NCBI RefSeq assembly: GCF_002944315.1
Contig: NZ_CP024311.1
Location: forward strand, 3,510,501-3,574,500
DNA from: Rhizobium sp. NXC24
GTDB lineage: Bacteria > Pseudomonadota > Alphaproteobacteria > Rhizobiales > Rhizobiaceae
Reading direction: 5' to 3'
DNA length: 64,000 nt
Position 1 is the stretch's first letter. Every line of letters begins with the position of its first letter. Positions 1 to 11,183 of this stretch are shown here, in pieces. The notes beneath the pieces were generated by a model that was not told the origin of the DNA, did no database searches, and worked only from the letters and a program-made list of their open reading frames with translations. Both the position numbers and the translations under genes were made by a program.

Positions 1-377
1 TGCTCCGCCTCGCTATACCAGGGCTCCAGCTCCTCATACGGAAAGGGCCAGGCCGGCGACACGCCGTCCAGATGCCGCATCTCCTCAAAATCCTCGCGTC
101 GGTAGCGGATCAGCACCGCGCCGTAGAATTTCGAATTGCCGCCGACATTGTAGTAGTTGCCGGGATTGAACCCCTTGCCGTCTTTCTCGTACCAGGTCTC
201 CTTCGGGCGGAAATGGCCGCGCAGGAAGATCGCCCGCTGGTCGCGGGTTTCCGGTCGGTCCTCCAGCCGTTCGCCGGTCTCCAGGATCAATATGTTGGCG
301 CCCGAGGCGGCAAGGCCGGAAGCGACAGTGGAGCCACCGATCCCCGAACCGATGATGACGATATCCGGTTCTGCCAT
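1..377 (-). CDS. GMC-family FAD oxidoreductase, N-terminal part (cut by window edge)
   Basis: The start is ATG at 377, and about 125 codons run off the left edge. The N-terminus (MAEPDIVIIGSGIGGSTVA) is a Rossmann FAD-binding motif of the GxGxxG type, followed by a conserved glutamate region (ILILETGE). Further on, NPGNYYNVGGNSKFYGAVL matches the GMC/BetA-type signature in which flavin contacts a glycine-rich GGNS segment. The family oxidises alcohols, polyols or sugars to aldehydes, ketones or lactones. The gene starts 8 bp after the ABC ATPase stop, so it is probably the last or near-last gene of the long minus-strand catabolic operon. Substrate is unknown. Only the N-terminus can be judged. 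Confidence 0.85.
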   Translation of the reverse strand, partial: MAEPDIVIIGSGIGGSTVASGLAASGANILILETGERLEDRPETRDQRAIFLRGHFRPKETWYEKDGKGFNPGNYYNVGGNSKFYGAVLIRYRREDFEEMRHLDGVSPAWPFPYEELEPWYSEAE

Positions 378-385
378 GCTGCCGC

Positions 386-1504
386 TCACGCTATCCGAAC
401 CTGGCTCTGCGGATCGAAGAACACCGCCTTGTCGAGATTGAAGGCAAGCCGTGTCGTCTGCCCGGGGGCAATGCGGGCATCGGCGCGCAGCCGCGCCACG
501 ACGGATTTGCCGCCGAGGCGGACGATCGCAAACGTATCCGAACCGGCCGGCTCGACCACCTCGATCAGGCAGTCTCCTTCGGCGAGCGAATGGGCATTGC
601 GGTCCGCACCGTCGAGGTCGGTCAGCGCCTCCGGCCGAATGCCGAAGATCACGTCCTTGCCGGCATGGGCGCCGAGTCCGGCGCCGCTCCCGTTGACAGG
701 CAGCTTCAGGGGGGCCGCGCCATTCGGTCGGTCGAGCGAGACCTGCAATCCCGTCGGCCCGCTCTCCACCGTCGCGGTCAGCAGGTTCATGGCGGGCGAG
801 CCCATGAAGTCCGCAACGAAGGTATTGGCAGGGTGATTGTAGATTTCCGCCGGCGTTCCGAATTGCTGCAGAACACCGTCCTTAAGGACGGCGATCTTCG
901 TGGCCAGCGTCATTGCCTCGATCTGATCATGGGTGACGTAGACGATCGTCGTCTTCATGCGCTGATGCAGGCGCTTGATCTCGGTGCGCATGTCGACGCG
1001 CAGCTTGGCATCGAGGTTGGAGAGCGGCTCGTCGAACAGGAAGACCTGCGGATCGCGCACCAACGCCCGGCCCATGGCGACGCGCTGGCGCTGGCCGCCG
1101 GAAAGCTGGCTCGGCTTGCGGTCGAGCAGATGGCCGATCTGCAGCATGTCGGCCACTTGCTTGATCGCCTTGTCGCGTTCCTCCTTCGGAACTTTGCGGA
1201 TTTCCATGCCGAAGGCGATGTTGCCGGCAACCGTCATGTTCGGATAGAGCGCATAGGACTGGAACACCATGGCGATATCACGTTGCGACGGCGCCAGGCC
1301 GTTGACCGAGCGGCCGGCAATGGCAATGTCGCCCGAGGTGATCGGCTCCAGCCCGGCAATGGTGTTGAGCAGGGTGGACTTGCCGCAGCCGGACGGGCCG
1401 ACGAGCACGAGAAATCCGCCCTTTTCGATTTCGATATTGATGTCCTTCAGGATTTCGAGCGATCCATAGGACTTGCGCAGATTGGTGATTTTCAGGAAGG
1501 ACAT
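386..1504 (-). CDS. Carbohydrate ABC transporter ATP-binding protein (UgpC/MsmX type)
   Basis: A 372-residue cytoplasmic ATPase that powers a sugar importer. Visible motifs are Walker A (GPSGCGKST, about residues 38-46), Q-loop ([10 protein letters not shown]), ABC signature ([14 protein letters not shown]), Walker B ([13 protein letters not shown]) and switch histidine (YVTHDQ). The last 120 residues form the OB/TOBE regulatory domain typical of the MalK/UgpC class. The start at 1504 follows AAGGGATAA and lies 4 bp after the stop of the permease at 1509. It works with the two permeases and the binding protein immediately upstream. The specific sugar cannot be read from the ATPase. Confidence 0.93.
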   Translation of the reverse strand: MSFLKITNLRKSYGSLEILKDINIEIEKGGFLVLVGPSGCGKSTLLNTIAGLEPITSGDIAIAGRSVNGLAPSQRDIAMVFQSYALYPNMTVAGNIAFGMEIRKVPKEERDKAIKQVADMLQIGHLLDRKPSQLSGGQRQRVAMGRALVRDPQVFLFDEPLSNLDAKLRVDMRTEIKRLHQRMKTTIVYVTHDQIEAMTLATKIAVLKDGVLQQFGTPAEIYNHPANTFVADFMGSPAMNLLTATVESGPTGLQVSLDRPNGAAPLKLPVNGSGAGLGAHAGKDVIFGIRPEALTDLDGADRNAHSLAEGDCLIEVVEPAGSDTFAIVRLGGKSVVARLRADARIAPGQTTRLAFNLDKAVFFDPQSQVRIA

Positions 1505-1508
1505 GGTC

Positions 1509-2390
1509 TTATCCCTTGACGGCGCCGGACATCAGGCCGCGGACGAAAAATCGGCCGGAGACGATGTAGACGATGAGGGTTGGCAGGGCAGCGAGGATCG
1601 CGCCGGCGAAGTGGACATTGTATTCCTTGACGCCCGTCGACGAGCTGACGAGGTTGTTGAGCGCGACCGTCATCGGCGTCGAACTGACGCCCGAAAAGGA
1701 CGCGCCGAACAGGAAGTCGTTCCAGATATTGGTGAACTGCCAGATGACCGAGACGACGATGATCGGCCCCGAAGACGGCAGCAGGATGCGCCGGAAAATC
1801 TGGAAGAAGCTCGCCCCGTCGATCTGCGCGGCGCGGACCAGCTCGGTCGGAAAGGCCTCGTAATAATTGCGGAAATAAAGCGTGGTGAAGCCGAGGCCGT
1901 AGACTATGTGGACGAGGATCAGCCCCCATATGGTCCCGGCGATGCCGAAGAAACCGAGGATGCGCGCCATCGGGATCAGCACGATCTGGAACGGGATGAA
2001 GCAGGAGAGCAGCAGCATACCGAAGAAGATTTCCGCGCCGCGGAAACGCCACTTCGTCAGCACATAGCCGTTCAGCGCGCCGACCATGGTGGAGATGGCG
2101 ACGGCAGGAACGACCATCAGGATCGAGTTGATAAAAAAGGGCCTGAGCCCCGTCGGCTGCACGCCGATCTGCGCCGTCGACCAGGCCGATATCCAGGGCT
2201 CGATCGTCCAGGTCTTCGGCAGGTTCAGCATGCCGCCCTGGCGAATCTCTTCAAGCGGCTTGAAGGAATTGACCAGCATCACATAGAGCGGCAGCAGGTA
2301 ATAGACGGCAAACAGGATCAGCGCCGCATAGATCAGCCCACGGGTCAGCTTGCCGTGCGAGATGGCGTTTTGCGGATTGGGGTTGCTCAT
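1509..2390 (-). CDS. Carbohydrate ABC permease, MalG family
   Basis: A 293-residue inner-membrane permease with about six hydrophobic helices, beginning with one at residues 15-35. The cytoplasmic EAA loop that docks on the ATPase is clear near residue 190 (ELVRAAQIDGASFFQIFRR). The C-terminus ends in VSGRFFVRGLMSGAVKG, the usual MalG-type ending. Its start overlaps the stop of the upstream permease by 4 bp, indicating translational coupling. It pairs with the MalF-type subunit to form the translocation pore of the importer. Confidence 0.92.
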   Translation of the reverse strand: MSNPNPQNAISHGKLTRGLIYAALILFAVYYLLPLYVMLVNSFKPLEEIRQGGMLNLPKTWTIEPWISAWSTAQIGVQPTGLRPFFINSILMVVPAVAISTMVGALNGYVLTKWRFRGAEIFFGMLLLSCFIPFQIVLIPMARILGFFGIAGTIWGLILVHIVYGLGFTTLYFRNYYEAFPTELVRAAQIDGASFFQIFRRILLPSSGPIIVVSVIWQFTNIWNDFLFGASFSGVSSTPMTVALNNLVSSSTGVKEYNVHFAGAILAALPTLIVYIVSGRFFVRGLMSGAVKG

Positions 2391-3268
2391 GCGCGTTTCC
2401 CTCCGCCGATTTCCGAATAGAGATAGGGGATGATGATGGCAAAGATCATCGCCAGCATGATGATCGCCGACGAGGCGCCGATGCCCATCAGATTGCGGGT
2501 GAAAGTGTAGGAATACATGAAGGTAGCCGGCAGTTCGGTCGCCTGCCCCGGCCCGCCGCCAGTCAGCGCCACGATCAGGTCATAGGCCTTGATCGCGAGG
2601 TGGGCGAGCACGACGAAGGCCGAGAGGAACACAGGCCGCATCAATGGAATGATGATGCGGCGATAGGTGGTGACCGCCGACGCGCCGTCGATCTGCGCCG
2701 CCTTGATGATCTCGTTGTCGACGCCGCGAAGGCCGGCAAGGAACATCGCCATGACGAAGCCCGAAGACTGCCAGACGGCGGCGATGACGACGCAATAGAT
2801 CGCCATTTTCGAATCCTTGATCCAGGTGAAGGAAAAACTCTCCCAGCCCCAGAGATGCATGGTGTTCTCAAGGCCGATGCCAGGATCGAGAAACCATTTC
2901 CACGCCGTTCCCGTGACGATGAAGGACAGCGCCATCGGATAGAGATAGATCGGCCTCAGCAGCCCTTCGGCACGGATTTTCTGGTCGAGCAGGATAGCAA
3001 GGGCGAGGCCGAGCGCCGAGCAGATGGCGATATAGAGGGAAGCGAAGATGCCGAGATTGGTGATCGCACGCCACCAGTGCGGCAACGCCCAAAGCCTATC
3101 ATAGTTGGTGAAACCAATAAGGTTATAGGAAGGCAGCATCTTGCTGTCGGTCAGCGACAGATAGCCGGTATAGGCGATAAAGCCATATACGAAGATCAGA
3201 ATGACGACGAAGCTCGGGGCCAGCACCAGCTTGGGCAATAGCACCTGCATTCGACTGCGACTGTTCAT
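2387..3268 (-). CDS. Carbohydrate ABC permease, MalF/UgpA family
   Basis: A 293-residue permease with about six membrane helices and an EAA loop (EIIKAAQIDGASAVTTYRR). A longer open frame extends upstream to 3376 but would translate through a dispersed palindromic repeat. The start MNSRSRMQVLLPK at 3268 is chosen because homology-like sequence begins there and no conserved residues precede it. The gene follows the binding protein after a 126-bp gap that holds the repeat, so part of the transcript could be processed there. It is the partner of the MalG-type permease downstream. Confidence 0.92.
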   Translation of the reverse strand: MNSRSRMQVLLPKLVLAPSFVVILIFVYGFIAYTGYLSLTDSKMLPSYNLIGFTNYDRLWALPHWWRAITNLGIFASLYIAICSALGLALAILLDQKIRAEGLLRPIYLYPMALSFIVTGTAWKWFLDPGIGLENTMHLWGWESFSFTWIKDSKMAIYCVVIAAVWQSSGFVMAMFLAGLRGVDNEIIKAAQIDGASAVTTYRRIIIPLMRPVFLSAFVVLAHLAIKAYDLIVALTGGGPGQATELPATFMYSYTFTRNLMGIGASSAIIMLAMIFAIIIPYLYSEIGGGKRA

Positions 3269-3312
3269 GGTCGAACACCTAGTTTGATTATCTGCGTACG
3301 GAGCAAGTGAAG

Positions 3313-3376
3313 CCCTCGCCCGAACCCTCTCCCCGCGAGCGGGGAGAGGGTGGCCGACAGGCCGGATGAGGGGCAC
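3313..3376. repeat. Dispersed palindromic intergenic element (copy 1)
   Basis: A hairpin of arms CCCTCTCCCCGC and GCGGGGAGAGGG (about 3324-3351) is followed by GGCCGGATGAGGGG. The same arrangement recurs at 30768-30848 (CTTCTCCCCGC/GCGGGGAGAAG, then AGGCCGGATGAGGGGC). Short palindromes of this kind are scattered between genes in Rhizobiaceae. Here it sits between the binding-protein and permease genes of one operon, where it could act as an mRNA processing or stabilising hairpin (inference). Confidence 0.75.
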
Positions 3377-3394
3377 TCCTTGCTCCGAACTACC

Positions 3395-4645
3395 TTACTT
3401 CGCCGCCGCAACCGCCGAGACGAGTTCCTTGACCGCGTCATCCGACGACAGATCGCCGTTGAATTCGCGGGTTACGACGTCGTAGATCGCGTTCTTGACC
3501 GCCGCCGGATTGGCGTGGCCATGGGCCATGGAGCCCATCAGCGTGCCGTTCTTGTTGGCTTCGGCCAGATCCTTGATCGCCTTCTTGCCGCAATCATCGA
3601 AGGCGGTATCCGGAACGTCGGTGCGGGCCGGAACCGAGCCCTTGACGACATTAAAAGCCGACTGGAAGGTCGGGCTTTCGATCGAGGACGCCATTTGCAT
3701 CTGCGCCGGGATCTTGTCGGCGGAGACCTTGAACATCGCGAATTGGTCGGAGTTGAAGGTCACCGAGCCCTGCGTTCCCGGGAAGCGGATGCAGACGAAA
3801 TCCTTACCCGGCACCTTCTTCGCCTTCAGGAATTCGCCCTTGGCCCAGTCGCCCATGAACTGCAGGCCGGCCTTGCCTTCGATGACCATGCCGGAGGCAA
3901 GATTCCAGTCGCGGCCGGAGAAGTTGTCATCGACATAGGAGCGCAGCTTCGTCATGCGGTCGAAGGCTTCCTTCATCTTCGGGCTGCCGAGCGTATCGGG
4001 ATCGAGATCGATGAACGCCTTCTTGTAGAAGTCGTTGCCAAACGAGAGCACGACGGCGTCGAAGATCGTCGCATCCTGCCACGGCTGGCCGCCATGGGCG
4101 ATCGGCGTGATTCCTTGCTTCTTGAAATTGTCGAGCAGCGCGATCAGCTCGTCCCAATTCTCCGGCACCTTGCCGCCGGCCTTGTCCAGCGCTTCCTTGT
4201 TGATCCACACCCAGTTGGTGGAGTGGACGTTTACGGGAGCGGCGATCCAATGGCCGTCATATTTGGAGAATTTCTGCAGGGCGGTCGGGACGACCTTGTC
4301 CCAGCCTTCCTTATTAGCGACCGCATCGAGATTGCCGAGCGAACCTTCCTTGGCCCAGTCGAGAATGTCGAAGCCGAGCATCTGCACGGCGGTCGGCGGG
4401 TTGCCACCCGTGACGCGGGCGCGCAGAACGGTCATGGCCTCGCTGCCACCACCGCCGGCAACCGGCATGTCGACCCAGCCTATGCCCTTCGATTCCAGGT
4501 CCTTCTTCAGGACTTCCAGCGCCGACGCCTCGCCGCCCGAGGTCCACCAATGCAGGACTTCAACGCTTTCAGTCGCATGCACTACGGTCACGGTGCCCGT
4601 CATAAGAAGGGCGGCCGCAGCCACAGATGTCATCAATTTACGCAT
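3395..4645 (-). CDS. Carbohydrate ABC transporter substrate-binding protein
   Basis: A 416-residue periplasmic binding protein of the extracellular solute-binding family 1. It has a Sec signal peptide (about residues 1-24, ending VVHA), then the mature start [19 protein letters not shown], which is the classic sugar-binding HWWTSGGE opening. The [23 protein letters not shown] segment is the family's conserved hinge region. The start at 4645 has a strong ribosome site (GGGAGG). It is the first gene of the importer and lies 117 bp downstream of the aldehyde dehydrogenase. High-level expression relative to the permeases is typical, and the repeat between them fits that. Confidence 0.93.
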   Translation of the reverse strand: MRKLMTSVAAAALLMTGTVTVVHATESVEVLHWWTSGGEASALEVLKKDLESKGIGWVDMPVAGGGGSEAMTVLRARVTGGNPPTAVQMLGFDILDWAKEGSLGNLDAVANKEGWDKVVPTALQKFSKYDGHWIAAPVNVHSTNWVWINKEALDKAGGKVPENWDELIALLDNFKKQGITPIAHGGQPWQDATIFDAVVLSFGNDFYKKAFIDLDPDTLGSPKMKEAFDRMTKLRSYVDDNFSGRDWNLASGMVIEGKAGLQFMGDWAKGEFLKAKKVPGKDFVCIRFPGTQGSVTFNSDQFAMFKVSADKIPAQMQMASSIESPTFQSAFNVVKGSVPARTDVPDTAFDDCGKKAIKDLAEANKNGTLMGSMAHGHANPAAVKNAIYDVVTREFNGDLSSDDAVKELVSAVAAAK

Positions 4646-4762
4646 ATTTTCCTCCCGGTTTTAACAGTTGCGCAGCAAGACCTCCTCCCGCTGCTTCCTC
4701 CCTGTTCCGCGCTCTTCGCGAGGAACAAATCCACCACGGCCTCCCAGCCATGGGCATTCATC

Positions 4763-6271
4763 TCACCTCGGCATCCACCAGCCGGTGCGCCGGCCGATAT
4801 GCATGTTGAGCGTTTTTGTCTCGGTATAATCTTCCACCGCATGCCGGCCGAGCTCGCGCCCAAGTCCCGATTGGCGATAGCCGCCGAAGGGCAGTTCCGC
4901 CGCACCATCCATGAAGGTGTTCATCCAGATCGTGCCGGCCCGCACCCGTCGCCCGATCGTCAGGCACGTGTCGAAATCGCGGCTCCAGACGCCGGCGGAA
5001 AGGCCGTAATCGATGGAATTGGCGATGCGGATCGCATCTTCGGTCGTCTCGAACGTCAGCACGGAAAGGACAGGCCCGAATACCTCCTCCTTCGCCACCG
5101 CCATCTCCGGTTTAACGTCTGCGAGAATGGTCGGCGCCATGTACTGGCCGAAGCCGAAATCGATCTGGCTGCCGCCATGCGCCACGGTCGCGCCGCTCTT
5201 TGCCGCGCCGGAAACATAGCCCTGGATCTTCTGCAAATGTTGCGGCGTGATGATCGCGCCCACTTGCGTGGAAGGGTCGAGCGGATCGCCGACCCTCACC
5301 TTTTCCGACAGGCTGGCGATACGCGCTGTGACATCCTTGGCAATATCGCGATGGATGATCAGTCGCGAGCCGGCATTGCAGCATTCGCCGGCGTTGAAAT
5401 AGGCGCCGAACACCGCGGCATCGACGAACTCATCGAGATTGGCGTCGGGAAAAACGATCTGCGGGTTCTTGCCGCCGAGTTCGAGCGAAACCTTCTTCAG
5501 CGTCTGCGCCGCACTCGCCATGGTCAGTCGCCCAACGCCGGTCGAACCGGTGAAGGAGATCATGTCGACATCCGGATGGCTGGTCATCGGCGCACCGACA
5601 TCGGCACCCGTTCCGACGAGGATATTGACGACGCCGGCCGGCACGCCGGCTTCCATCAGGATTTCGCCGAGCACCAGAGTCGAGCCAGACGTCAGCTCGG
5701 AGGGTTTGACCACCGCCGTGCAGCCGGCGGCCAGTGCAAAAGGTAACTTTTGACTTACGATAAGGAACGGGAAATTCCAGGGCGTGATGATCGAGACGAC
5801 CCCGATCGCTTCACGCAGCACGACGCCCATTGTGCCGTCACCAAGCGTGTTGTAGCTCTCGCCGTGCAGATCACGTGCAAGGGCGGCTGCATAGCGCCAG
5901 ATATCGGCGGAACCGGCAATCTCGCCGCGCACCTGGGTAATCGGCTTGCCGGCCTCGATGGCGTCGAGATAGGCGAGCTCCTCGGCTCGCGCCGAGATCA
6001 TGTCGGCAGCCTTCAGCAGGATATTGGAGCGTTCCGCCGCCGTCATGCGCGGCCAGGGACCGTGGTCGAATGCCTTGCGCGCGGCCGCGATAGCCAGATG
6101 CGCATCGTCCTTAGTCGCGGATTTATAGCGGCTGACGGTGACGCCATGGCTCGGCGCCACGCGCTCGATCGTGCCGGTCTCGATGCCTTCGACCCATTTG
6201 CCGTCGATCAGCATCTTGAATTCGCGCACTTTTACATCGGGAAGCGCCTGTGGCTTCGCAAGAACCGTCAT
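4763..6271 (-). CDS. NAD(P)-dependent aldehyde dehydrogenase
   Basis: About 502 residues, the full length of the ALDH superfamily. The cofactor segment TPWNFPF, the catalytic glutamate in LELGGKNP (about residue 264) and the nucleophilic cysteine in NAGECCNAGSR (about residue 298) are all present. The start at 6271 shares one base with the enoyl-CoA hydratase stop. An ATG six bases earlier (6277) is possible but sits too close to the GGGGGA ribosome site. In the operon it probably oxidises the aldehyde made by the GMC oxidoreductase or the Gfo/Idh dehydrogenase to a carboxylate, which the CoA-transferase then activates (inference). Confidence 0.92.
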   Translation of the reverse strand: MTVLAKPQALPDVKVREFKMLIDGKWVEGIETGTIERVAPSHGVTVSRYKSATKDDAHLAIAAARKAFDHGPWPRMTAAERSNILLKAADMISARAEELAYLDAIEAGKPITQVRGEIAGSADIWRYAAALARDLHGESYNTLGDGTMGVVLREAIGVVSIITPWNFPFLIVSQKLPFALAAGCTAVVKPSELTSGSTLVLGEILMEAGVPAGVVNILVGTGADVGAPMTSHPDVDMISFTGSTGVGRLTMASAAQTLKKVSLELGGKNPQIVFPDANLDEFVDAAVFGAYFNAGECCNAGSRLIIHRDIAKDVTARIASLSEKVRVGDPLDPSTQVGAIITPQHLQKIQGYVSGAAKSGATVAHGGSQIDFGFGQYMAPTILADVKPEMAVAKEEVFGPVLSVLTFETTEDAIRIANSIDYGLSAGVWSRDFDTCLTIGRRVRAGTIWMNTFMDGAAELPFGGYRQSGLGRELGRHAVEDYTETKTLNMHIGRRTGWWMPR

Positions 6272-7044
6272 CACCATTCCCCCTTGAACTCGGCGGCGCG
6301 TTTGCCGGCAAAGGCCGCAACGCCCTCCTTGAGGTCGCCGGTTTTGGCGACCAGGATCGATCCCAACGCCTCGACGGCGGACCCATTATCCTCGCCATTG
6401 GCCGAAGCGATCATCAGCTTTGCAATCTCCAGCGCCGCCGGTCCGCGCGTGGCAATCCGCGCTGCGTAATCCCTGGCGGCGGCAAGCACCGTTCCCGTTT
6501 CGACGACCGCGTCCACAAGACCGTAGGCGCGTGCTTCCTCGGCGGAAAACATCTCTCCGCCCAGCACCATGCGCCGCACGATCTGCGCGCCAAACCGCTT
6601 GGTAAGCCGCTGCGTACCGGACCAGCCCGGAACCATACCAAGGCTGGTTTCCGGCAGGCCGATCCTGATCTGGCTTTCCGCAATGCGGATATCGGCCGCA
6701 GCCGCCAGTTCCAGCCCGCCGCCGAGCGCATGACCATTCAATGCGGCGATCACCGGCATGCGGAGCGTCGCCAGCCGCTCGAAAACACGATGGCCGAAGC
6801 GCACCCAGGCATGGCCGAACTCGTTGGCCGCCATACCGCCCCAGGCCTTGATATCGCCGCCGGCCGAAAAGGCCTTGCCTTCGCCGATAAGGATCGCGAC
6901 GCGGACGGAACTATCCGCCTCCACATCGTCGCAGGCAGCGGCCAGCGCCTTCAGCATGTCGATGTCGAAGGCGTTGAGCTTTTCCGGCCGCGAGACGGTA
7001 ATCGTCGCGACGGAACCTTCTACAGAAACCTTGACCTCACCCAT
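6271..7044 (-). CDS. Enoyl-CoA hydratase/isomerase family protein
   Basis: A crotonase-fold protein of 257 residues. The two oxyanion-hole segments are visible (SAGGDIKAW and ALNGHALGGGLELAAAADIRIA), and a catalytic-type glutamate lies in GLPETSLGMVPG. The start MGEVKVSVEG at 7044 is preferred over an upstream ATG because AAGGAG lies 7 bases before it. It overlaps the stop of the CoA-transferase by 8 bp. It would hydrate, isomerise or hydrolyse a CoA thioester made by the preceding enzyme. The exact reaction cannot be read from the sequence. Confidence 0.9.
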   Translation of the reverse strand: MGEVKVSVEGSVATITVSRPEKLNAFDIDMLKALAAACDDVEADSSVRVAILIGEGKAFSAGGDIKAWGGMAANEFGHAWVRFGHRVFERLATLRMPVIAALNGHALGGGLELAAAADIRIAESQIRIGLPETSLGMVPGWSGTQRLTKRFGAQIVRRMVLGGEMFSAEEARAYGLVDAVVETGTVLAAARDYAARIATRGPAALEIAKLMIASANGEDNGSAVEALGSILVAKTGDLKEGVAAFAGKRAAEFKGEW

Positions 7045-8650
7045 GGCGCGCTCCTTCCAGAACACGCTTGGCCTTGGCGGGCAGCGTCAGACCGATAGGC
7101 GCGTCTTGGAACAAAGCTGCATCCATCACCTTCAGCCGGTCGGAGACGAGCAGCGGGAATTCCGACTGATCGAGAATATGCGCCTCCAAATCGACGCCGG
7201 GCGCGATCTCCGTCAGCAACAAACCGTCCGGCGTCAGCTTCATCACGCAGCGCTCGGTGACATAGGTGATATCCTGCCCCTGTGTGATGCCGCGGGGGCC
7301 GGAGAAGGTAACGTGCTCGACCGCGTTCACCAGCTTCTTCAGCTTGCCTTCCTTCTCGATGACAAGCCGGCCATCCTCAACACCAAGCTTCGCGCCAGCA
7401 TTGAACATGCCGGAGAAGACGATCTTCTTCGCCCGCGCGGTGATATCGACGAAGCCGCCGGCGCCGGCCGTCACATGCGGCCGGAAGCTGAGGCGGGAGA
7501 CATTGACCGAACCGTCGCGGCCGATCTCCAGGAAGGAGAGAAGCGAAGCGTCGAAACCGGCACCCTGGAAATAGGTGAACTGATAGGGCGACGGCATGAA
7601 GGCATCGGCGTTCGACGCACAGCCGAAGGCGAAATCGAGCAGCGGCACGCCGCCGACCGCCCCTTGCTCGATCACCCAGGTGACCGCGCCATGCAGCCCC
7701 TCTTCCATCAGGATACGCGGCACATTGGCCGAGATGCCGAAGCCGAGATTGACGGCGCTGCCGGATTGCAGCTCCTGCGCCACCCGCCGGGCAATGACCT
7801 TCTGGATATTGAATTCCGGCACACGGAAGCTGTCGAGCGGCCGAAAGATCTCGCCCGAGATCGCCGGATCGTAAAGCGTCTGCGTAGTCTGTTTCTGATC
7901 CGGATCGACAATGATATAGTCGACAAGAACTCCGGGGATGCGCACATCATGCGGTTTCAGCGAGCCTTCCTTGGCAAGGCGCTTGACCTGGGCAATGACG
8001 ATTCCCCCATTGTTGCGGGCGGCGAGCGCCTGGTCGAGACCGCCGAGATAGGCGCCCTCATGCTCATAGGTGAGATTGCCGCGCTCGTCGGCAGTCGTCG
8101 CCCGGATGATTGCCACCTGCGGCGCGATCGCCTTGAAATAAAGCCAGTCTTCCCCCTCGAACGGGATGCGCTTCACCACCGGCTCGGCTCCGGCTGCCGC
8201 ATTCATGGCGCAGCCCTCGCGGTTCGGGTCAACGAAGGTATCGAGGCCGACCTTGGTCAACACGCCGGGACGCTTGGCGGCGGCCTCGCGATGCATGTCG
8301 AAGAGAATGCCGGACGGAATATTATAGGCCGCGACATCGTTGTTGCCGATCATCTGCCAGATCAGCGGCGGTTCGGAACTCGACGGGCCGGACGGATAGG
8401 AGCCGCCGATGATCGTCTTCAGCAGACCTTTCCTGGCAATATGATCGACGCCCTTGATGCCGCTCATATCACCGGCGGCGATCGGATGCAGCGTCGTCAG
8501 GTCACGCGGATGGCCGGTCGCGTCGAAACGCTCGCCGATCGCCTTCAGCATCAGGTCCGGGCAGCCGAGACCGCTTGAGGAAGAGACGGAGACGATGGCG
8601 CCATCGGGGATCAGGGCAGCCGCCTCGGCGGGGGTGATGTGCTTGTTCAT
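7037..8650 (-). CDS. Acyl-CoA:acetate/3-ketoacid CoA-transferase, fused alpha-beta type
   Basis: A single-chain family I CoA-transferase of about 537 residues that joins the alpha and beta subunit halves (propionate CoA-transferase/YdiF type). The catalytic glutamate is seen in VIEQGAVGGVP (about residue 328), and SENG/EPGV-like context is replaced by EQGAVGG as in this subgroup. A TTG 12 bases upstream is in frame, but ATG at 8650 is the likelier start. The enzyme moves CoA from a donor such as acetyl-CoA to a carboxylic acid. Its position between a dehydrogenase and a crotonase suggests that the pathway's acid intermediate is activated here. Confidence 0.9.
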   Translation of the reverse strand: MNKHITPAEAAALIPDGAIVSVSSSSGLGCPDLMLKAIGERFDATGHPRDLTTLHPIAAGDMSGIKGVDHIARKGLLKTIIGGSYPSGPSSSEPPLIWQMIGNNDVAAYNIPSGILFDMHREAAAKRPGVLTKVGLDTFVDPNREGCAMNAAAGAEPVVKRIPFEGEDWLYFKAIAPQVAIIRATTADERGNLTYEHEGAYLGGLDQALAARNNGGIVIAQVKRLAKEGSLKPHDVRIPGVLVDYIIVDPDQKQTTQTLYDPAISGEIFRPLDSFRVPEFNIQKVIARRVAQELQSGSAVNLGFGISANVPRILMEEGLHGAVTWVIEQGAVGGVPLLDFAFGCASNADAFMPSPYQFTYFQGAGFDASLLSFLEIGRDGSVNVSRLSFRPHVTAGAGGFVDITARAKKIVFSGMFNAGAKLGVEDGRLVIEKEGKLKKLVNAVEHVTFSGPRGITQGQDITYVTERCVMKLTPDGLLLTEIAPGVDLEAHILDQSEFPLLVSDRLKVMDAALFQDAPIGLTLPAKAKRVLEGARHG

Positions 8651-8658
8651 CGCGACGC

Positions 8659-10706
<2,048 letters not shown>

Positions 10707-10748
10707 GAAGCTCCACCAAATCCCTTGCTCTTTGTTATGGGATAATTA

Positions 10749-10764
10749 TTTGGAACGTTCCAAA
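10749..10764. promoter_or_regulatory. LacI-type operator O1, perfect 16-bp palindrome
   Basis: TTTGGAACGTTCCAAA is a perfect inverted repeat with a central CG, the standard form of LacI/GalR operators. It lies 43 bp upstream of the LacI gene start in AT-rich DNA, where a promoter would be expected. The binding protein is inferred from adjacency. Confidence 0.75.
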
Positions 10765-10901
10765 TTTTGTCAATGGGTAAATGGAAAGGTTTGACGAGAA
10801 TGCTTAGAAGGCTGTGCGAAAACGCACAATTCGCGGACGTTTTCGGGAGAAAAATAAATCACGCGCCGAGGCCTCGTCTCCAAGAACATCCTCACAGAAA
10901 C

Positions 10902-10915
10902 TTGGAACGATCCAA
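10902..10915. promoter_or_regulatory. LacI-type operator O2, near-perfect palindrome
   Basis: TTGGAACGATCCAA matches O1 except for one base (A for T in the right arm). It lies 153 bp upstream of O1. Two operators at this spacing are a common arrangement for repression by DNA looping (inference). Confidence 0.6.
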
Positions 10916-10946
10916 ATTATTGCACTTCGACCGGGCAGCGAACAGA

Positions 10947-10981
10947 GAAAACGCCCGGCAACCGAACAGGTTACCGGGCGT
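10947..10981 (-). terminator. Intrinsic terminator (distal)
   Basis: On the minus strand, arms ACGCCCGG-AACC and GGTT-CCGGGCGT form a hairpin followed by TTTTCTC. It is a second terminator downstream of the BI-1 gene and insulates the LacI operon promoter region from read-through. Confidence 0.65.
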
Positions 10982-11034
10982 CCAATGGAAACGAAAATAT
11001 GCGAGCTGGACGAGCGCGCCGCTTCCCGATCCCC

Positions 11035-11077
11035 AAAAAAGTGCGCCCGCGGTATCGGCGCAGATACCGCAGGCGCG
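11035..11077 (-). terminator. Intrinsic terminator of the BI-1 gene
   Basis: On the minus strand, arms GCGCCTGCGGTATC and GATACCGCGGGCGC (14 bp, one mismatch) enclose a 6-base loop, followed by AC and six T residues. It lies about 110 bp after the BI-1 stop. Confidence 0.85.
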
Positions 11078-11118
11078 TCATGCGTCCCTTGAAACCCCCA
11101 GGGAGACGCAATCCTGAA

Positions 11119-11163
11119 GCATGATCCCGAAAAGTGTGAAACGGTTTTCGGACAAGATCATGC
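11119..11163. repeat. Dispersed palindrome, GCATGATC...GATCATGC type
   Basis: Outer arms GCATGATC/GATCATGC enclose inner arms CCGAAAA/TTTTCGG. A related element with the same inner core (CCGAAAA and TTTTCGG) and GCATGAT ends lies at 20479-20522. It sits in the 3' gap between the BI-1 stop and its terminator. No coding content is seen in the rest of this gap (10707-11183) beyond the operators and terminators listed. Confidence 0.7.
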
Positions 11164-11183
11164 ATGAGCAAAAAAGTTCGAAA

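Noticed and set aside
2387..3376. MalF-type permease starting at 3376.
   Set aside because: The first 36 codons would be made from a dispersed palindromic repeat. The internal ATG at 3268 gives normal family length.
3350..5746. Very long plus-strand open frame across the binding protein and ALDH genes.
   Set aside because: It is antisense to two well-supported genes, has low-complexity composition and shows no motif.
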